Of a DNA stretch of 64,000 nucleotides, positions 44,811-54,870 are shown one piece after another. Source of the DNA: an uncultured Lachnospiraceae bacterium (lineage in GTDB: Bacteria; Bacillota; Clostridia; Lachnospirales; Lachnospiraceae); the NCBI GenBank assembly GCA_959022495.1, contig CAUEYX010000012.1, positions 9,636 through 73,635 on the forward strand, read 5' to 3'. A program made the translations under genes and the position numbers. Numbering within the stretch: the first letter of the stretch is position 1; every line of letters begins with the position of its first letter. Below the pieces are notes generated by a model, which was not told the origin of the DNA, searched no databases, and saw only the letters and a list, made by a program, of their open reading frames with translations.

Positions 44811-45653
44811 ATGAATCAAAAATACGATAAAATTAAGATTGAAGAGCTTGAGGTATTTGCCAACCACGGAGTCTTCCCGGAAGAAAATACACTGGGCCAG
44901 AAATTTCTTGTCTCAGCTGCGCTCTATACACAGACACGCAGGGCAGGTCTGAGCGACGATCTGAGCGCGTCCATCCATTACGGGGAGGTCAGCGCCTTCA
45001 TAGACCGCTACCTGAGAGAACATACATTTAAACTCCTGGAGCGGGCCGCGGAATCACTGGCGGAAGAACTTCTCCTCCGCACGCAGGGGCTGCGGAAAAT
45101 CCGCCTGGAGATCAAGAAACCCTGGGCCCCGGTCCGGCTGCCTCTTAGAACCGTAAGCGTGGAGATCGAGCGCGGATGGCACACAGTATACATTGCTCTT
45201 GGCTCAAATATGGGCGACAAAGAACACTATCTCAACAGTGCTGTCAAAGCTCTGGATGCCGTCAGAGGCAGCTCTGTCAGGAAGGTCTCCCACTTCCTGA
45301 CCACCCCTCCCTACGGGGTGACCGACCAGGACGATTTTCTGAATGGATGTCTGAGGCTTGAGACCCTCCTCACGCCTCACGAACTTCTGGATGAACTTCA
45401 CCGCATCGAGCAGGAGGCTGGCAGAGAGCGAATCATTCACTGGGGCCCCCGCACCCTGGACCTGGATATCATCTTCTACGATGACCTGGTATGTGAAGAG
45501 GATGATCTCTGCATCCCTCACGCGGACATGCATAAAAGAACGTTCGTGCTGGAGCCGCTCTGCGAGATCGCCCCTTACAAAAGGCATCCCGTGTACGGTA
45601 AGACTGTAAAGGAGCTTTTCCTGGAGCTGACAGGAGCGTCTTCCCGGGGATAG
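44811..45653 (+). CDS. folK: Fused dihydroneopterin aldolase and HPPK (FolB-FolK)
   Basis: About 280 residues. Residues 1-~120 are FolB (IEELEVFANHGVFPEENTLGQ; LLERAAESLAEELL). From ~123 on is FolK (VYIALGSNMGDKEHYLNSA, HRIEQEAGRERIIHWGPRTL, DLDIIFYDDL, PHADMHKRTFVLEPL). ATG 44811 is preferred because GAAAGG lies 12 bases before it; the ATG at 44799 abuts that site. Fusion joins two successive folate steps. Last gene of the operon. Confidence 0.94.
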   Translation: MNQKYDKIKIEELEVFANHGVFPEENTLGQKFLVSAALYTQTRRAGLSDDLSASIHYGEVSAFIDRYLREHTFKLLERAAESLAEELLLRTQGLRKIRLEIKKPWAPVRLPLRTVSVEIERGWHTVYIALGSNMGDKEHYLNSAVKALDAVRGSSVRKVSHFLTTPPYGVTDQDDFLNGCLRLETLLTPHELLDELHRIEQEAGRERIIHWGPRTLDLDIIFYDDLVCEEDDLCIPHADMHKRTFVLEPLCEIAPYKRHPVYGKTVKELFLELTGASSRG

Positions 45654-45676
45654 CGAGATTTAAAAAAAGAGTATGA

Positions 45677-45725
45677 AAAAGCTTTGAAATTTGGCCCGGC
45701 CAAACCTCAAAGCTTTTCTTTTTTT
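45677..45725. terminator. Terminator between folate operon and the convergent binding-protein gene
   Basis: AAAAGCTTTGA (45677-45687) pairs with TCAAAGCTTTT (45707-45717), with a T-run on the plus strand and an A-run upstream, so it can serve both strands. Confidence 0.85.
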
Positions 45726-45755
45726 GATATTTATTTACGCGTAACGCGGTGTTTC

Positions 45756-46934
45756 TTACTCAGCGTGAAGCACTTTGTAAGCTCCGCCTTCAACAACCAC
45801 GACTGTCGGCTGTTTGGACGGCTCGCCGTCCTCGCCCCATGTGATCTGTGTTCCAGTCAGCCCGTCGATTGTAATCTCTGTCATCGCTGTCTTCAGAGCA
45901 TCACTCATGTCAGAAACACTCATATCCGGTGTAAGGTCCGCTTTCTCAGCTGCTGCCTTGATTACATAAATACAGTCGTAAGCATCTGCAGCGAACTGGT
46001 TCGGAGTGCCTCCGAACTCTTCCTCGAAATCAGCAACGAATGTCTGTGTTCCCTCATCCTCCGCGTCAGCTGTAAACGGTGTCAGGAACATCAGCCCCTC
46101 AGCAAGTGCAGCGTCAAATCCGTCCAGCGCAAGGAGCCCGTCCATGCCGTCACATCCGAACCACGCCGGAGCAAACCCCATCTTGTCTGCCTGCGCGAGG
46201 ATCAGGGACGCTTCCTGGTAATAGATCGGAAGGAATACAAGTTCAGCGCCGGAATCTTTCGCCTTCTGAAGCTGTACGGAAAAGTCTGTCTTACTGTCCG
46301 CTGTAAACGCCTCCGCCGCAACAACTTCCAGATCTACTGACTCTGCCTCTTCCACAAATCTCTGGTAGATACCGGATGAATATGTGTCAGAGCTGTTGTA
46401 GATCACTGCCACTTTTTTTGCAAGTCCGTTCTCTGAGATATAATCAGCCGATGCTTTTCCCTGGTTCGGGTCAGAGAAGCACATACGGAACGCATTGTCA
46501 TACTGAATACTCTCAACAGCCGTAGCGGACGGTGTAAGCTGGAACATGTTGTCCGCGTGTGACTCCTCCACAACCGCGGTACACGGTGTGGATGTAACGG
46601 TTCCAACCAGCATCTGCATGCCCCAGTCTTTCAGGGTGTTGTACGCATTGACTGATTTCTCGGAATCAGACTGGTCATCCTCGAACTGATACTCGATCTG
46701 ATATCCATTGATACCTCCATCCGCGTTGATCTCATCAACCGCGAGCTGGATTCCGTTCTTTACGGCGTTTCCGTAAATCGCGTTGTCTCCGGTTGTAGGT
46801 CCGATGCCGCCGATCTTAAATGTCTCCGCGTCGGATGAGCCTTTGCCGCTGTCTCCGTCACTCCCGCATGCTGCCAGCGAGAATACAAGCGCGGACGCAA
46901 GCGCAAGGCTTGCTGCCTTCTTTAACATTTTCAT
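45756..46934 (-). CDS. Branched-chain amino-acid-type ABC substrate-binding lipoprotein (orphan)
   Basis: 392 residues. Lipobox LAAC (Cys about 23), a Ser/Gly/Asp linker, then the LivJ/K fold: FKIGGIGPTTGDNAIYG, GIQLAVDEINADGGING, QLTPSATAV, SDPNQGKASADYI. It captures an amino acid or similar ligand outside the cell for a Liv-type importer. No permease or ATPase genes are next to it, so it must use components encoded elsewhere or their cluster has been lost. Confidence 0.88.
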   Translation of the reverse strand: MKMLKKAASLALASALVFSLAACGSDGDSGKGSSDAETFKIGGIGPTTGDNAIYGNAVKNGIQLAVDEINADGGINGYQIEYQFEDDQSDSEKSVNAYNTLKDWGMQMLVGTVTSTPCTAVVEESHADNMFQLTPSATAVESIQYDNAFRMCFSDPNQGKASADYISENGLAKKVAVIYNSSDTYSSGIYQRFVEEAESVDLEVVAAEAFTADSKTDFSVQLQKAKDSGAELVFLPIYYQEASLILAQADKMGFAPAWFGCDGMDGLLALDGFDAALAEGLMFLTPFTADAEDEGTQTFVADFEEEFGGTPNQFAADAYDCIYVIKAAAEKADLTPDMSVSDMSDALKTAMTEITIDGLTGTQITWGEDGEPSKQPTVVVVEGGAYKVLHAE

Positions 46935-47023
46935 AATCTCTCCTCCTAACTAAAATGCTAATGCTAATATCGTAACCTTACGGAAAGCATTTGTCAAGGG
47001 CAAAAACCGATTGTGCTCTATTT

Positions 47024-48124
47024 TTAATTTTCTCCCTGTAAGCCGGTTTCTACCGTTTCTTTTGACAAGTCCTTTATTGACTTTCCCTCCATGAATCGGG
47101 TCTTTAGACTGATGTTTTTGACAGCGCGTTTCTTCCTGGCCTCATGCGCCGGATCATCCCCTGCCTCTGCCCCAGCCGGGGAACGCCCTGTTCCTGCCTC
47201 ATTGAGCCTCTCAAGCAGAACCACTGACGCCTCCCGGGCGATCTCCTTTGTAGGCTGTGTAACAATACTCAGCCGGGGAACAGCCGCTTTCGCGAAGTCA
47301 ATATTATCAAATCCGATGACAGAGAGCTCCTCTGGCACGGAAACTCCCATATCGTTGATCTCCATCATCGCCCCCACTGTCATCTCATAGTTTGAGACAA
47401 ACACTGCCGTCATATCCGGGTTCGTCTCTTTTAATTTTCTCATGGCAGCCGCTCCCCCGGCAATGGTATAATTTCCTTTTTCTATCAGCTGGTCCCGCGC
47501 GGTGATTCCGGCTTCTTGCAGTGCCCTTCGATATCCTTTCTGCCTCTCCCTGGATGTATACACATCTTCCGGCCCCGCAATCATGCCGATCTCCTTATGC
47601 CCCGCGCGGATCAGCCGGCCGACTGCATCCGAGGCAGCCCCCACATTGTCAACCAGGATACAGTCACAGCGGATTCCCTCGATCTTTCGGTCGATCATCA
47701 CAATGGGTTTTCCTGCTTTCACAAAGCGCTCCAGGCTGGAACCTGCCGGGTCCGCGGGCATAATGATCAGTCCGTCCACGCGCCGGTGAAAAAGAAATTC
47801 CACGGCCTCCTTCTCCCTGCGCGCGTCAGACCGGCAGTCACAGATCATGGTCGCGTACCCGTGGCTTCTCAGGATGTCCTCCGCCTCTGTAATAATCTCC
47901 GCGAAAAAGGTATTATTCATCTCTGGAATAATGATGCCGATCATTTTCGTTCGGTTCGTCTTCAGTCCCCGCGCAACCTCATTTACTTCAAAGTTTAATT
48001 CCTTAACCGCCTCCTCAATCTTAATCCGATTTTTCTCCCGGACATTACCTCCATTAAAATAGGAAGAAATTGTAGCAAGTCCCAGACCGGTAAGTTTCGC
48101 GATATCCTTCATTGTCGCACCCAT
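47024..48124 (-). CDS. LacI-family transcriptional regulator
   Basis: 366 residues from ATG 48124. HTH MKDIAKLTGLGLATISSYFN (4-23), hinge helix near ARGLKTNRTKMIGIIIPEM, then the sugar-binding core (DGLIIMPADPAG, VLVDN-type DCILVDNVGAAS, SVIGFDNIDFA). After about residue 310 it carries an unusual ~25-residue Ala/Gly/Glu insertion before the final KTRFMEGKS strand. A palindrome at its own promoter (48185-48192) shares AAACGTTTCG with a 20-bp palindrome before the GH43-like gene, so it likely represses itself and that operon. Confidence 0.9.
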   Translation of the reverse strand: MGATMKDIAKLTGLGLATISSYFNGGNVREKNRIKIEEAVKELNFEVNEVARGLKTNRTKMIGIIIPEMNNTFFAEIITEAEDILRSHGYATMICDCRSDARREKEAVEFLFHRRVDGLIIMPADPAGSSLERFVKAGKPIVMIDRKIEGIRCDCILVDNVGAASDAVGRLIRAGHKEIGMIAGPEDVYTSRERQKGYRRALQEAGITARDQLIEKGNYTIAGGAAAMRKLKETNPDMTAVFVSNYEMTVGAMMEINDMGVSVPEELSVIGFDNIDFAKAAVPRLSIVTQPTKEIAREASVVLLERLNEAGTGRSPAGAEAGDDPAHEARKKRAVKNISLKTRFMEGKSIKDLSKETVETGLQGEN

Positions 48125-48184
48125 ATATAATTCCGCCTTTTCCTGTAATTCCCGCTCCACATCAACAAAACACCTGCGAAACTA

Positions 48185-48237
48185 AAACGTTTCGTTTCAT
48201 CTGTATCCATGGTACTATACCCAGTCTTTTCTGTCAA
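48185..48237 (-). promoter_or_regulatory. LacI-regulator promoter with candidate autoregulatory operator
   Basis: On the minus strand TTGACA (48237-48232) and TACCAT (48214-48209) are 17 bases apart. AAACGTTT (48185-48192), within GAAACTAAAACGTTTCGTTT, lies just downstream. Confidence 0.65.
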
Positions 48238-48241
48238 GAAA

Positions 48242-48292
48242 AGCCCGGCACTGACAAAGCACGGGCTCTCCCATCCCTAATCAGTGCGGGCT
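48242..48292 (-). terminator. Terminator of the GH43-like/GH95-like operon
   Basis: On the minus strand AGCCCGCACTGA pairs with TCAGTGCCGGGCT (one bulge), followed by TTTTCTT. It stands before the LacI-regulator promoter. Confidence 0.75.
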
Positions 48293-48411
48293 CTTCTTCA
48301 ATATTTATTCTCTTGTAAATGCTTCTCTATGACGGACCGCCTTTTTCTTTTCACCTAACGGCTCTCACCATTGGATTCTCTGATCGCTGTATCCTTTTTC
48401 TGGACTGTAAT

Positions 48412-49410
48412 TCACCCCATCCTTTTCCTTCTCCCTGCTGCCACAGCCGCGGCCGCTCCTGCTGCCAGGATCAGCACTGCCATACCTGCAATGGGAGCTG
48501 TATCTCCGGTCTTCGCCGCTTTATTTCCCGTGGCCGCGCCTAAGCCGCTGCCAGCAGATGTATCTTTCCCACTGTTTCCACTGGCTGCGCTGTTGTTATG
48601 ATTCACATTTCCTCCTTGGTTCACATCAGCGCTGCCGCCATTGTTTCCATCGTCCGGGTTCTGGGTATCATCACCGCCCTGGGCGCTGTCATCCGGATTC
48701 TCGTCGTCGCCGCTCTGGCTGCCATCATCCGGTTTCTGAGTGTCATCTCCGCCCTGCTCTGCGTCACCGGTATCATCTGTTTTCAGGACCAGGGCTGCTT
48801 TCGCGCTTCTCAGCGCGTATACGGCATTGTCCACAGTCCGCTGGTTATCCACGGATAAAGCCTCATCCGCCAGCACATTCTGAGCAGATAAAAGCGCCAC
48901 GCTAAACACGGAGACAGATTCTTCTGTATACTGGTTTAAGTCCAGCCCCGCCGCCTCATTGATCAAATCTTCCAGTACGCTCTTGTCCGCTTTCAGCCGC
49001 AGACCTTCCATAGCTTCTAAGAGGGCATTCCATGCGGCATCTGTCTCCGGCTGCATCGCGTCGCCATCCGCCAGTACTTCATTTGCCGCTGCAAACGCAT
49101 CTTTGAATTCCTGCTGCCCCGCTTCCACATAGTCTGTAAGATCAATCATTTCTGCCAGCTCTGCCGCCATCTCAAGGTCCGTCTTATCCGCCGCTTTCAT
49201 GCCAAGCGCCTGAATCGCCTTCATTAACTTGACAGACGCGTTCATCACCTCATCCCTTGCCGCGTACTCGTCCGCCATTACGGCTTCCCCCTCGGCAATG
49301 GCATCGCGGAACAGATTTCGGATTGATTCCACACAGTCATCCACATCGCCATTCGCAAGGTGCTCTTTCGCGCTGTTTAAGTAATACTCCAGTGTCTTCT
49401 TGCTGACAGG
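48412..49410 (-). repeat. ~1-kb duplicated tail (FIVAR-linker-anchor), copy 1
   Basis: Nearly identical to 53877-54870 at an offset of 5459 bases, including runs of well over 100 identical bases in the linker. Both encode the FIVAR units, the Asp/Gly linker and the anchor. Confidence 0.9.
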
Positions 49411-52400
49411 CTGTGCCTCACCTTCCGCACGGATAGAAACAGTCACGCTCATATCGTCCAATTCCGGAATACTTCCTGTCACCTGGTATGTGCCCGGTTC
49501 CTGGTATGTCACGGTCTCGTTCTCCCACAGGGCCGCAAATTCTTTTACCTCTCCGTCAGCCAGGGTCACTGTTATTTTCTCCGGAAGCCGGATTGCTTCA
49601 TTGACCTGTCCCGAAATCTCCTGGGGAGAAATGTCTGTTATCTCACTTCCATATACCTGGAACTCCCACAGGCTTGCCCAGGCTCTGTCAGACGAACCGG
49701 TCAGGGTAATTCTTACATAATTCGCGGCAATGGGCATCTGCGCGTAGTTTTCGGTAATCAGCGCTGTATTGTCCCTGCAGTCTGTATATGTTTTCCACGT
49801 CTCTGCGTCAGAGGAATACTCGATTATAAACTGGAATGCCGACGGCAGTTCAAACAGGGTATACATACTTTCAATGTAATACTGTCCCTGAAGATCCACT
49901 GTCAATAACTCCGGGAAATGATAACTTCCCGCTGCCCATCGGGTATCCCAGTTTCCGTCCACAGCGTTCTGAGTCGGAGTCGGACCGTCATATGAGGAAG
50001 CCGTCACCGGCTTTTTCAGTGCCACATTATCATAGGTACTTCTGTCTTCATTGTTATAGATCGAGAACTCCCATATGGATACTTCTTTTGTGGCCTTCAT
50101 CACCAGCCGCACCTTCTCTGCTGTCACTGGCTCAAAGGACGCGCCGTAATATGCGTGAGAAGCTCCTGCATCCGGGTCCGGCCGAAGCATAATATAATTT
50201 CCTTCCGGCGCTTCCTGGTCGAAGCTGTACGCTGTTTTCCATTCTCCCGATCCGTCATCATACTGAACCTTAAACTGTTCAATGCGGTGGTCTTCCTGGT
50301 CCACCACTTCCACATACTCATCCACTGCGATGCTGTCAAATGTATACGGGCCTTTAAAGTCTACTTCCATCTGGTAATTCCCGTCGCCGCCCAGAGCAGA
50401 CCAGCGTGTGCCGGAATTGCCGTCCACAGCCCTGTCTGTCCCCTGGTTGGAATAACTGTTATTGGGCGTGGAGGTGGATTTCCCTTTCGCGTAATTGGGG
50501 CCGATATTGCACTGATATGACATTGTCAATGTATCGCCCACTTTTTCACCTGTCTCCGCCGCGAAAATGGCTGCTTTCAGCTCTGTGATCCCCTGCGGCA
50601 GTATCATCTTATCTTCATATACCGGTGAATCTGCATCCGGCTCACTGCCGTCGGTCGTATAACGGGCACACAGCCTGTCGTCCTGCTTAAATGAAAGGGT
50701 CACTTCCTGCCTGCCGGAATAGATGCCTTCTGGCAATGATACCTCCATTGAGAACGTATAGGCCTCCCGGAACATTCTTAAAGCGTCAATCAGTTCCCAT
50801 GCCGCTTCCCTGATTTCCTCCGCGGACGCGTTTTCGTCGTTATATACTCCTTCTGCCGCGATGATGGCATCTTCCATCTGCTTGTTCGCAGTTTCATCCG
50901 ACACCGGGAAATTCTCCGGCAGTTTCGCGTTCAGTTCTTCTTTCGCGGAGTCAATGCTCTTTTTGAGATCCTCTTTGCTTACATCTTCCCTGATAAATCT
51001 CACATGGGCAGTCTCACCGGCCGACAATGTAAGCTTTACTTCCTCACCCTGTGTGATCATCGGTTCTGACGGAGCATCTGCTTCTACTGTCTCCCATGGC
51101 ATACCGGAGGTCAGTGTAATCGTCTGGTCAATGTCCGAGCGGATCTGGACATCCGCAATCCCTTTTTCCAGGTCCCAGCTGAGCTTCTCGATCTCCGCCC
51201 TTGTCCTTGCCATCATGCCGTCTATGGAACCGGTGATCCACTGTTCCGGCAGAGCGGGAAGGATCTGGATCTCGCCTGTATTGGAAAAGGCCAGTGCTTC
51301 GTTGATCACGCCGACCATTCCAATGGACGTATCGGTACAGTAAGTATCACTGCCTCTATTTGTATTATGGTCCGTCAGCATGGACATGTAATAAATGTCG
51401 CTGGACAGAATATGAAGAAGGGAATCATAAATATCTGTGCCGTCTTTTAGCCTCGCGGATATCAGCGAATGGTGCATCCACCCATGGCCGGTGGTATTGT
51501 CTCCTGTATTCAGTCTGTCCCGGTTCGCCAGAGCTGCCTTCGCGGCTTTTTCCAGGTCTTCATCATACTGTGTCTCATATGCGGGCCACGCCACATACAG
51601 ATGGCTGATATGCCTGTGGTTATTATTTTCTGTGTATCTCTGTGTAGACCACTCGCGCAGGGCTCCATTTCCTCCCGAGGAAGTCTCGACACCTTCTACA
51701 CCGTCATATTCATACTCCGGAAGGTCGCTGAGCAATTCTTCCCATTTCTCGATTTTTGCGTTGGTTTCCTCCCCGGTGACTACCTTTTCCATGTTAATCG
51801 CCATCGAAAGACCGTCCTTTGCCGCCGCGATATCCATGGTCGCGTTCAGCGTTGTCCTGCTGTTATAGCTTCCAGAGGGCGCATTTTCCGGTGAGTACGT
51901 GGGAAGCAGGAGATAGCGTTCCCCTTCTTCCAGGTCCTGTTTATCCGGGTCGTGGTAATACTCTCCATCCGTGCCGATATAGTATTCCGGCGTACATAAC
52001 TGCTCCCAGAAGTTGGCCTGTTTCGTCAGGAGCGGCCGGAGAATATCCTCTTCCAGATCCAGATATCCTCTCTCAATCAGCCCGGCTGCTTCTTCCTCCG
52101 AAAGTCCGCCGTCATTTACGCCCAGTGCTCCCCGGACTCTCTGCAGGTCAATCACGTCTATAATGGGAATCTGCTGATTTCCATAACACTGCCAGTATTC
52201 ATAGATCGGCAGGAGCATCCAGCTGGCGCCTGTATTCCAATACTGAAACGGGTATTCCGCGTCACTCTCTATCATGGGAGCGCGGTCACCGTCCGTATTA
52301 ACTGGAACCTGGATGGCATCGTGCATTCCATATGTATCCTCGGCGTTCTGCATCCAGTCGTCGATCTGACGCAGTACAAAATAGATAAAACCATGAGCCG

Positions 52401-53820
52401 CTTCTTCTAGATGCCCCGTATTCATAGGTGACGCCTGAAGATTTACATTGGCGTCCATTGTATAGTATCCGTGCCAGCCGGGATTCCACTCCCCGGTCCA
52501 CATGCCGCACAGCCTGGAGGTGCTGTAACCGGCACAGCACAGCTGCGCGTAACGTCCCGCGTTGTACGCTCTTTCTACAAGAGCCGCGTTCAGGCTGCCG
52601 CCTTCTTTTTTCTGTTTATTTAACAGAGCTTCCGTAGAAAGCCCTCTGTCATCTTCCGACGCGTCCAGGCTGAATTTGACAGCGTCAAACTGCTCTGAAT
52701 GCAGTGCTGTATGGGGAGTCACCGCCGCTTCATAGCTGAATGTCCCGTCTTTTGTGTATTTCGCTGTCACGGCACTGATCTCTTCATACAGACTGTCTAC
52801 AAGATCATAATTCTCTGTTCCAGCAAACTCACTGAGTTTCCCCATATTGTGTGTGCGGTCCGTGCGGGTAATCAGATAGACAGCATCCGCGTCCTTGATC
52901 TGGATTCCCGGATTCGCTTCATCGCCTACATTCTGGCTGTCTTTGCTTCCATCCAGGGAAATCTTCTCTTTCGTCCCGCCGACTGTCACCACCTGGGTGA
53001 CTCCCGCATAGCCGCCCTCTTTGAGCTCACTCTTTTCATACTCCGGGTAATGGGCTGCCTGAGCGATATAATCCGCGTCCTCGTCCACCAGCTTTTTATA
53101 CTGCATGTTCCTCTCGTCGCCATTCCCGAATTTATACATAGAGGATGGGTTATCGATGGAGATCGTCATATTCACCTTTTCCCCTTCCGAAGACTGTGTG
53201 ATCTCTGTGATAACCACATCGTCCGCGCGGGAAGCAAATGTCCTTCTCTCCCACTCTCCGTCCGCGTCCGTATAGGTAACCCCGACCTCCGCGGTCTCAT
53301 AATCCGTCCATCGCTGGTACGCGCTCGTTTCCTTTTCTTCCATGGACAGCCGCAGCTGATGACCCGGATGGAAAGTATAGTCAAAGTCTCTCCACCATCT
53401 TCCATTCAGATTCCATGTAGGGTCATTGTCAAACACATGCTGCCTGGCATCTTCCAATTCCGTCTTAATGACCTCCAAAGTCTCACGCTCTGAGTTGGAC
53501 GGCATAATCAGATACATATTCTGATAGATTAACGTGTCACTGTACGGCGCTCCTGAGGTAACAACGCCATTCTTTCCGTTTCCGGATACCATACCGTCCC
53601 GCCAGTTTCTGTTGTTTCCCGGTTCCGCGTAAGTATTCGAGTAGATCTTTGTCGGAGTTCCCGAATATCCTTCCAGCTGCTCCGCAAGCTGTTCCGTCTC
53701 CTGCAGGATGGGGGTGCCGGATGTCTCCGACTCCCCCTCCTCTGCCAGGACCGGTACAGACGGCACGGCTGAGATCATGGATACAGCCAGTAGAACGGAC
53801 AATATCTTTCTCATGTTCAT
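48412..53820 (-). CDS. Secreted multidomain GH95-type glycoside hydrolase with CBMs, FIVAR repeats and wall anchor
   Basis: 1802 residues. A signal peptide (1-~26) precedes a GH95-type catalytic region (about 45-880). DANVNLQ carries the N-x-N pair, TYSPENAP the Glu, CTDTSIG an Asp at the place of the family's IDGNFG, and HRHISHLY occurs at ~732. A FIVAR-like helical unit (~945-1020), a chitobiase C-terminal-type domain (~1025-1095), two F5/8 type C (CBM32-like) domains (~1105-1255, ~1265-1395), a Big_4-type Ig domain (~1397-1465), more FIVAR units (~1470-1690), an Asp/Gly linker and the anchor KAAKTGDTAP with a final hydrophobic helix and RRKR follow. The family contains alpha-L-fucosidases and alpha-L-galactosidases; host or plant glycans are plausible targets. 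Second gene after the GH43-like gene (56-base gap). Confidence 0.85.
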   Translation of the reverse strand: MNMRKILSVLLAVSMISAVPSVPVLAEEGESETSGTPILQETEQLAEQLEGYSGTPTKIYSNTYAEPGNNRNWRDGMVSGNGKNGVVTSGAPYSDTLIYQNMYLIMPSNSERETLEVIKTELEDARQHVFDNDPTWNLNGRWWRDFDYTFHPGHQLRLSMEEKETSAYQRWTDYETAEVGVTYTDADGEWERRTFASRADDVVITEITQSSEGEKVNMTISIDNPSSMYKFGNGDERNMQYKKLVDEDADYIAQAAHYPEYEKSELKEGGYAGVTQVVTVGGTKEKISLDGSKDSQNVGDEANPGIQIKDADAVYLITRTDRTHNMGKLSEFAGTENYDLVDSLYEEISAVTAKYTKDGTFSYEAAVTPHTALHSEQFDAVKFSLDASEDDRGLSTEALLNKQKKEGGSLNAALVERAYNAGRYAQLCCAGYSTSRLCGMWTGEWNPGWHGYYTMDANVNLQASPMNTGHLEEAAHGFIYFVLRQIDDWMQNAEDTYGMHDAIQVPVNTDGDRAPMIESDAEYPFQYWNTGASWMLLPIYEYWQCYGNQQIPIIDVIDLQRVRGALGVNDGGLSEEEAAGLIERGYLDLEEDILRPLLTKQANFWEQLCTPEYYIGTDGEYYHDPDKQDLEEGERYLLLPTYSPENAPSGSYNSRTTLNATMDIAAAKDGLSMAINMEKVVTGEETNAKIEKWEELLSDLPEYEYDGVEGVETSSGGNGALREWSTQRYTENNNHRHISHLYVAWPAYETQYDEDLEKAAKAALANRDRLNTGDNTTGHGWMHHSLISARLKDGTDIYDSLLHILSSDIYYMSMLTDHNTNRGSDTYCTDTSIGMVGVINEALAFSNTGEIQILPALPEQWITGSIDGMMARTRAEIEKLSWDLEKGIADVQIRSDIDQTITLTSGMPWETVEADAPSEPMITQGEEVKLTLSAGETAHVRFIREDVSKEDLKKSIDSAKEELNAKLPENFPVSDETANKQMEDAIIAAEGVYNDENASAEEIREAAWELIDALRMFREAYTFSMEVSLPEGIYSGRQEVTLSFKQDDRLCARYTTDGSEPDADSPVYEDKMILPQGITELKAAIFAAETGEKVGDTLTMSYQCNIGPNYAKGKSTSTPNNSYSNQGTDRAVDGNSGTRWSALGGDGNYQMEVDFKGPYTFDSIAVDEYVEVVDQEDHRIEQFKVQYDDGSGEWKTAYSFDQEAPEGNYIMLRPDPDAGASHAYYGASFEPVTAEKVRLVMKATKEVSIWEFSIYNNEDRSTYDNVALKKPVTASSYDGPTPTQNAVDGNWDTRWAAGSYHFPELLTVDLQGQYYIESMYTLFELPSAFQFIIEYSSDAETWKTYTDCRDNTALITENYAQMPIAANYVRITLTGSSDRAWASLWEFQVYGSEITDISPQEISGQVNEAIRLPEKITVTLADGEVKEFAALWENETVTYQEPGTYQVTGSIPELDDMSVTVSIRAEGEAQPVSKKTLEYYLNSAKEHLANGDVDDCVESIRNLFRDAIAEGEAVMADEYAARDEVMNASVKLMKAIQALGMKAADKTDLEMAAELAEMIDLTDYVEAGQQEFKDAFAAANEVLADGDAMQPETDAAWNALLEAMEGLRLKADKSVLEDLINEAAGLDLNQYTEESVSVFSVALLSAQNVLADEALSVDNQRTVDNAVYALRSAKAALVLKTDDTGDAEQGGDDTQKPDDGSQSGDDENPDDSAQGGDDTQNPDDGNNGGSADVNQGGNVNHNNSAASGNSGKDTSAGSGLGAATGNKAAKTGDTAPIAGMAVLILAAGAAAAVAAGRRKRMG

Positions 53821-53876
53821 GCTTTTTTCCTCCTGTACCTTTTATGTTTCTGTTCTGCCTTCTTTGTTCAGCCGGC

Positions 53877-54870
53877 TTATTTTGTCCTTTTCCTGACAAT
53901 TGCAGCTGTGGCTGCTCCTGCTGCCAGAACCATCATGGCCATGCCTGCAATAGGATCTGTGTCCCCGGTCTTCGCCGCTTTATTTCCCGTGGCCGCGCCT
54001 AAGCTGTTGCCAGCAGATGTATCTTTCCCGCTGTTTCCACTGGCTGCGCTGTTGTTATGATTCACATTTCCTCCTTGGTTCACATCAGCGCTGCCGCCAT
54101 TGTTTCCATCGTCCGGGTTCTGGGTATCATCACCGCCCTGGGCGCTGTCATCCGGATTCTCGTCGTCGCCGCTCTGGCTGCCATCATCCGGATTCTGGAT
54201 ATCGTCTCCCCCCTGCTCTCCGCCGCCGTTTTCATCCGGCTTCAGAACCAGAGCTGCCTTCGCGCTTCGCAGCGCGTATACGACATTGTCCACTGCCTGC
54301 TGGTCTTCCACGGATAAAGCTTCATCCGCCAGTACGTTCTGGGCAGATAAAAGTGCCACGCTAAATGCGGAGACAGATTCTTCTGTATACTGGCTTAAGT
54401 CCAGCCCCGCTGCCTCATTGATCAATTCTTCCAGTACGCTCTTGTCCGCTTTCAGCCGCAGACCTTCCATAGCTTCTAAGAGGGCATTCCATGCGGCATC
54501 TGTCTCCGGCTGCATCGCGTCGCCATCCGCCAGTACTTCATTTGCCGCTGCAAACGCATCTTTGAATTCCTGCTGCCCCGCTTCCACATAGTCTGTAAGA
54601 TCAATCATTTCTGCCAGCTCTGCCGCCATCTCAAGGTCAGTCTTATCCGCCGCCTTCATGCCAAGCGCCTGAACCGCCTTCATTAACTTGACAGACGCGT
54701 TCATCACCTCATCCCTTGTGGCATGCTCGTCCGCCATTACGGCTTCTCCCTCGGCAATAGCCTCGCGGAAGAGATTCTGAATTGATTCCACACATTCATC
54801 CACATCGCCATTTGCAAGGTGCTCTTTCGCGCTGTTTAAGAAATACTCCAGTGTGTTCTTGCTCACCGGT
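53877..54870 (-). repeat. ~1-kb duplicated tail (FIVAR-linker-anchor), copy 2
   Basis: Partner of 48412-49410. The identity stops abruptly at PVSK-TLEY, the start of the FIVAR units. A third, older and diverged version ends the gene at 58266. Confidence 0.9.
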
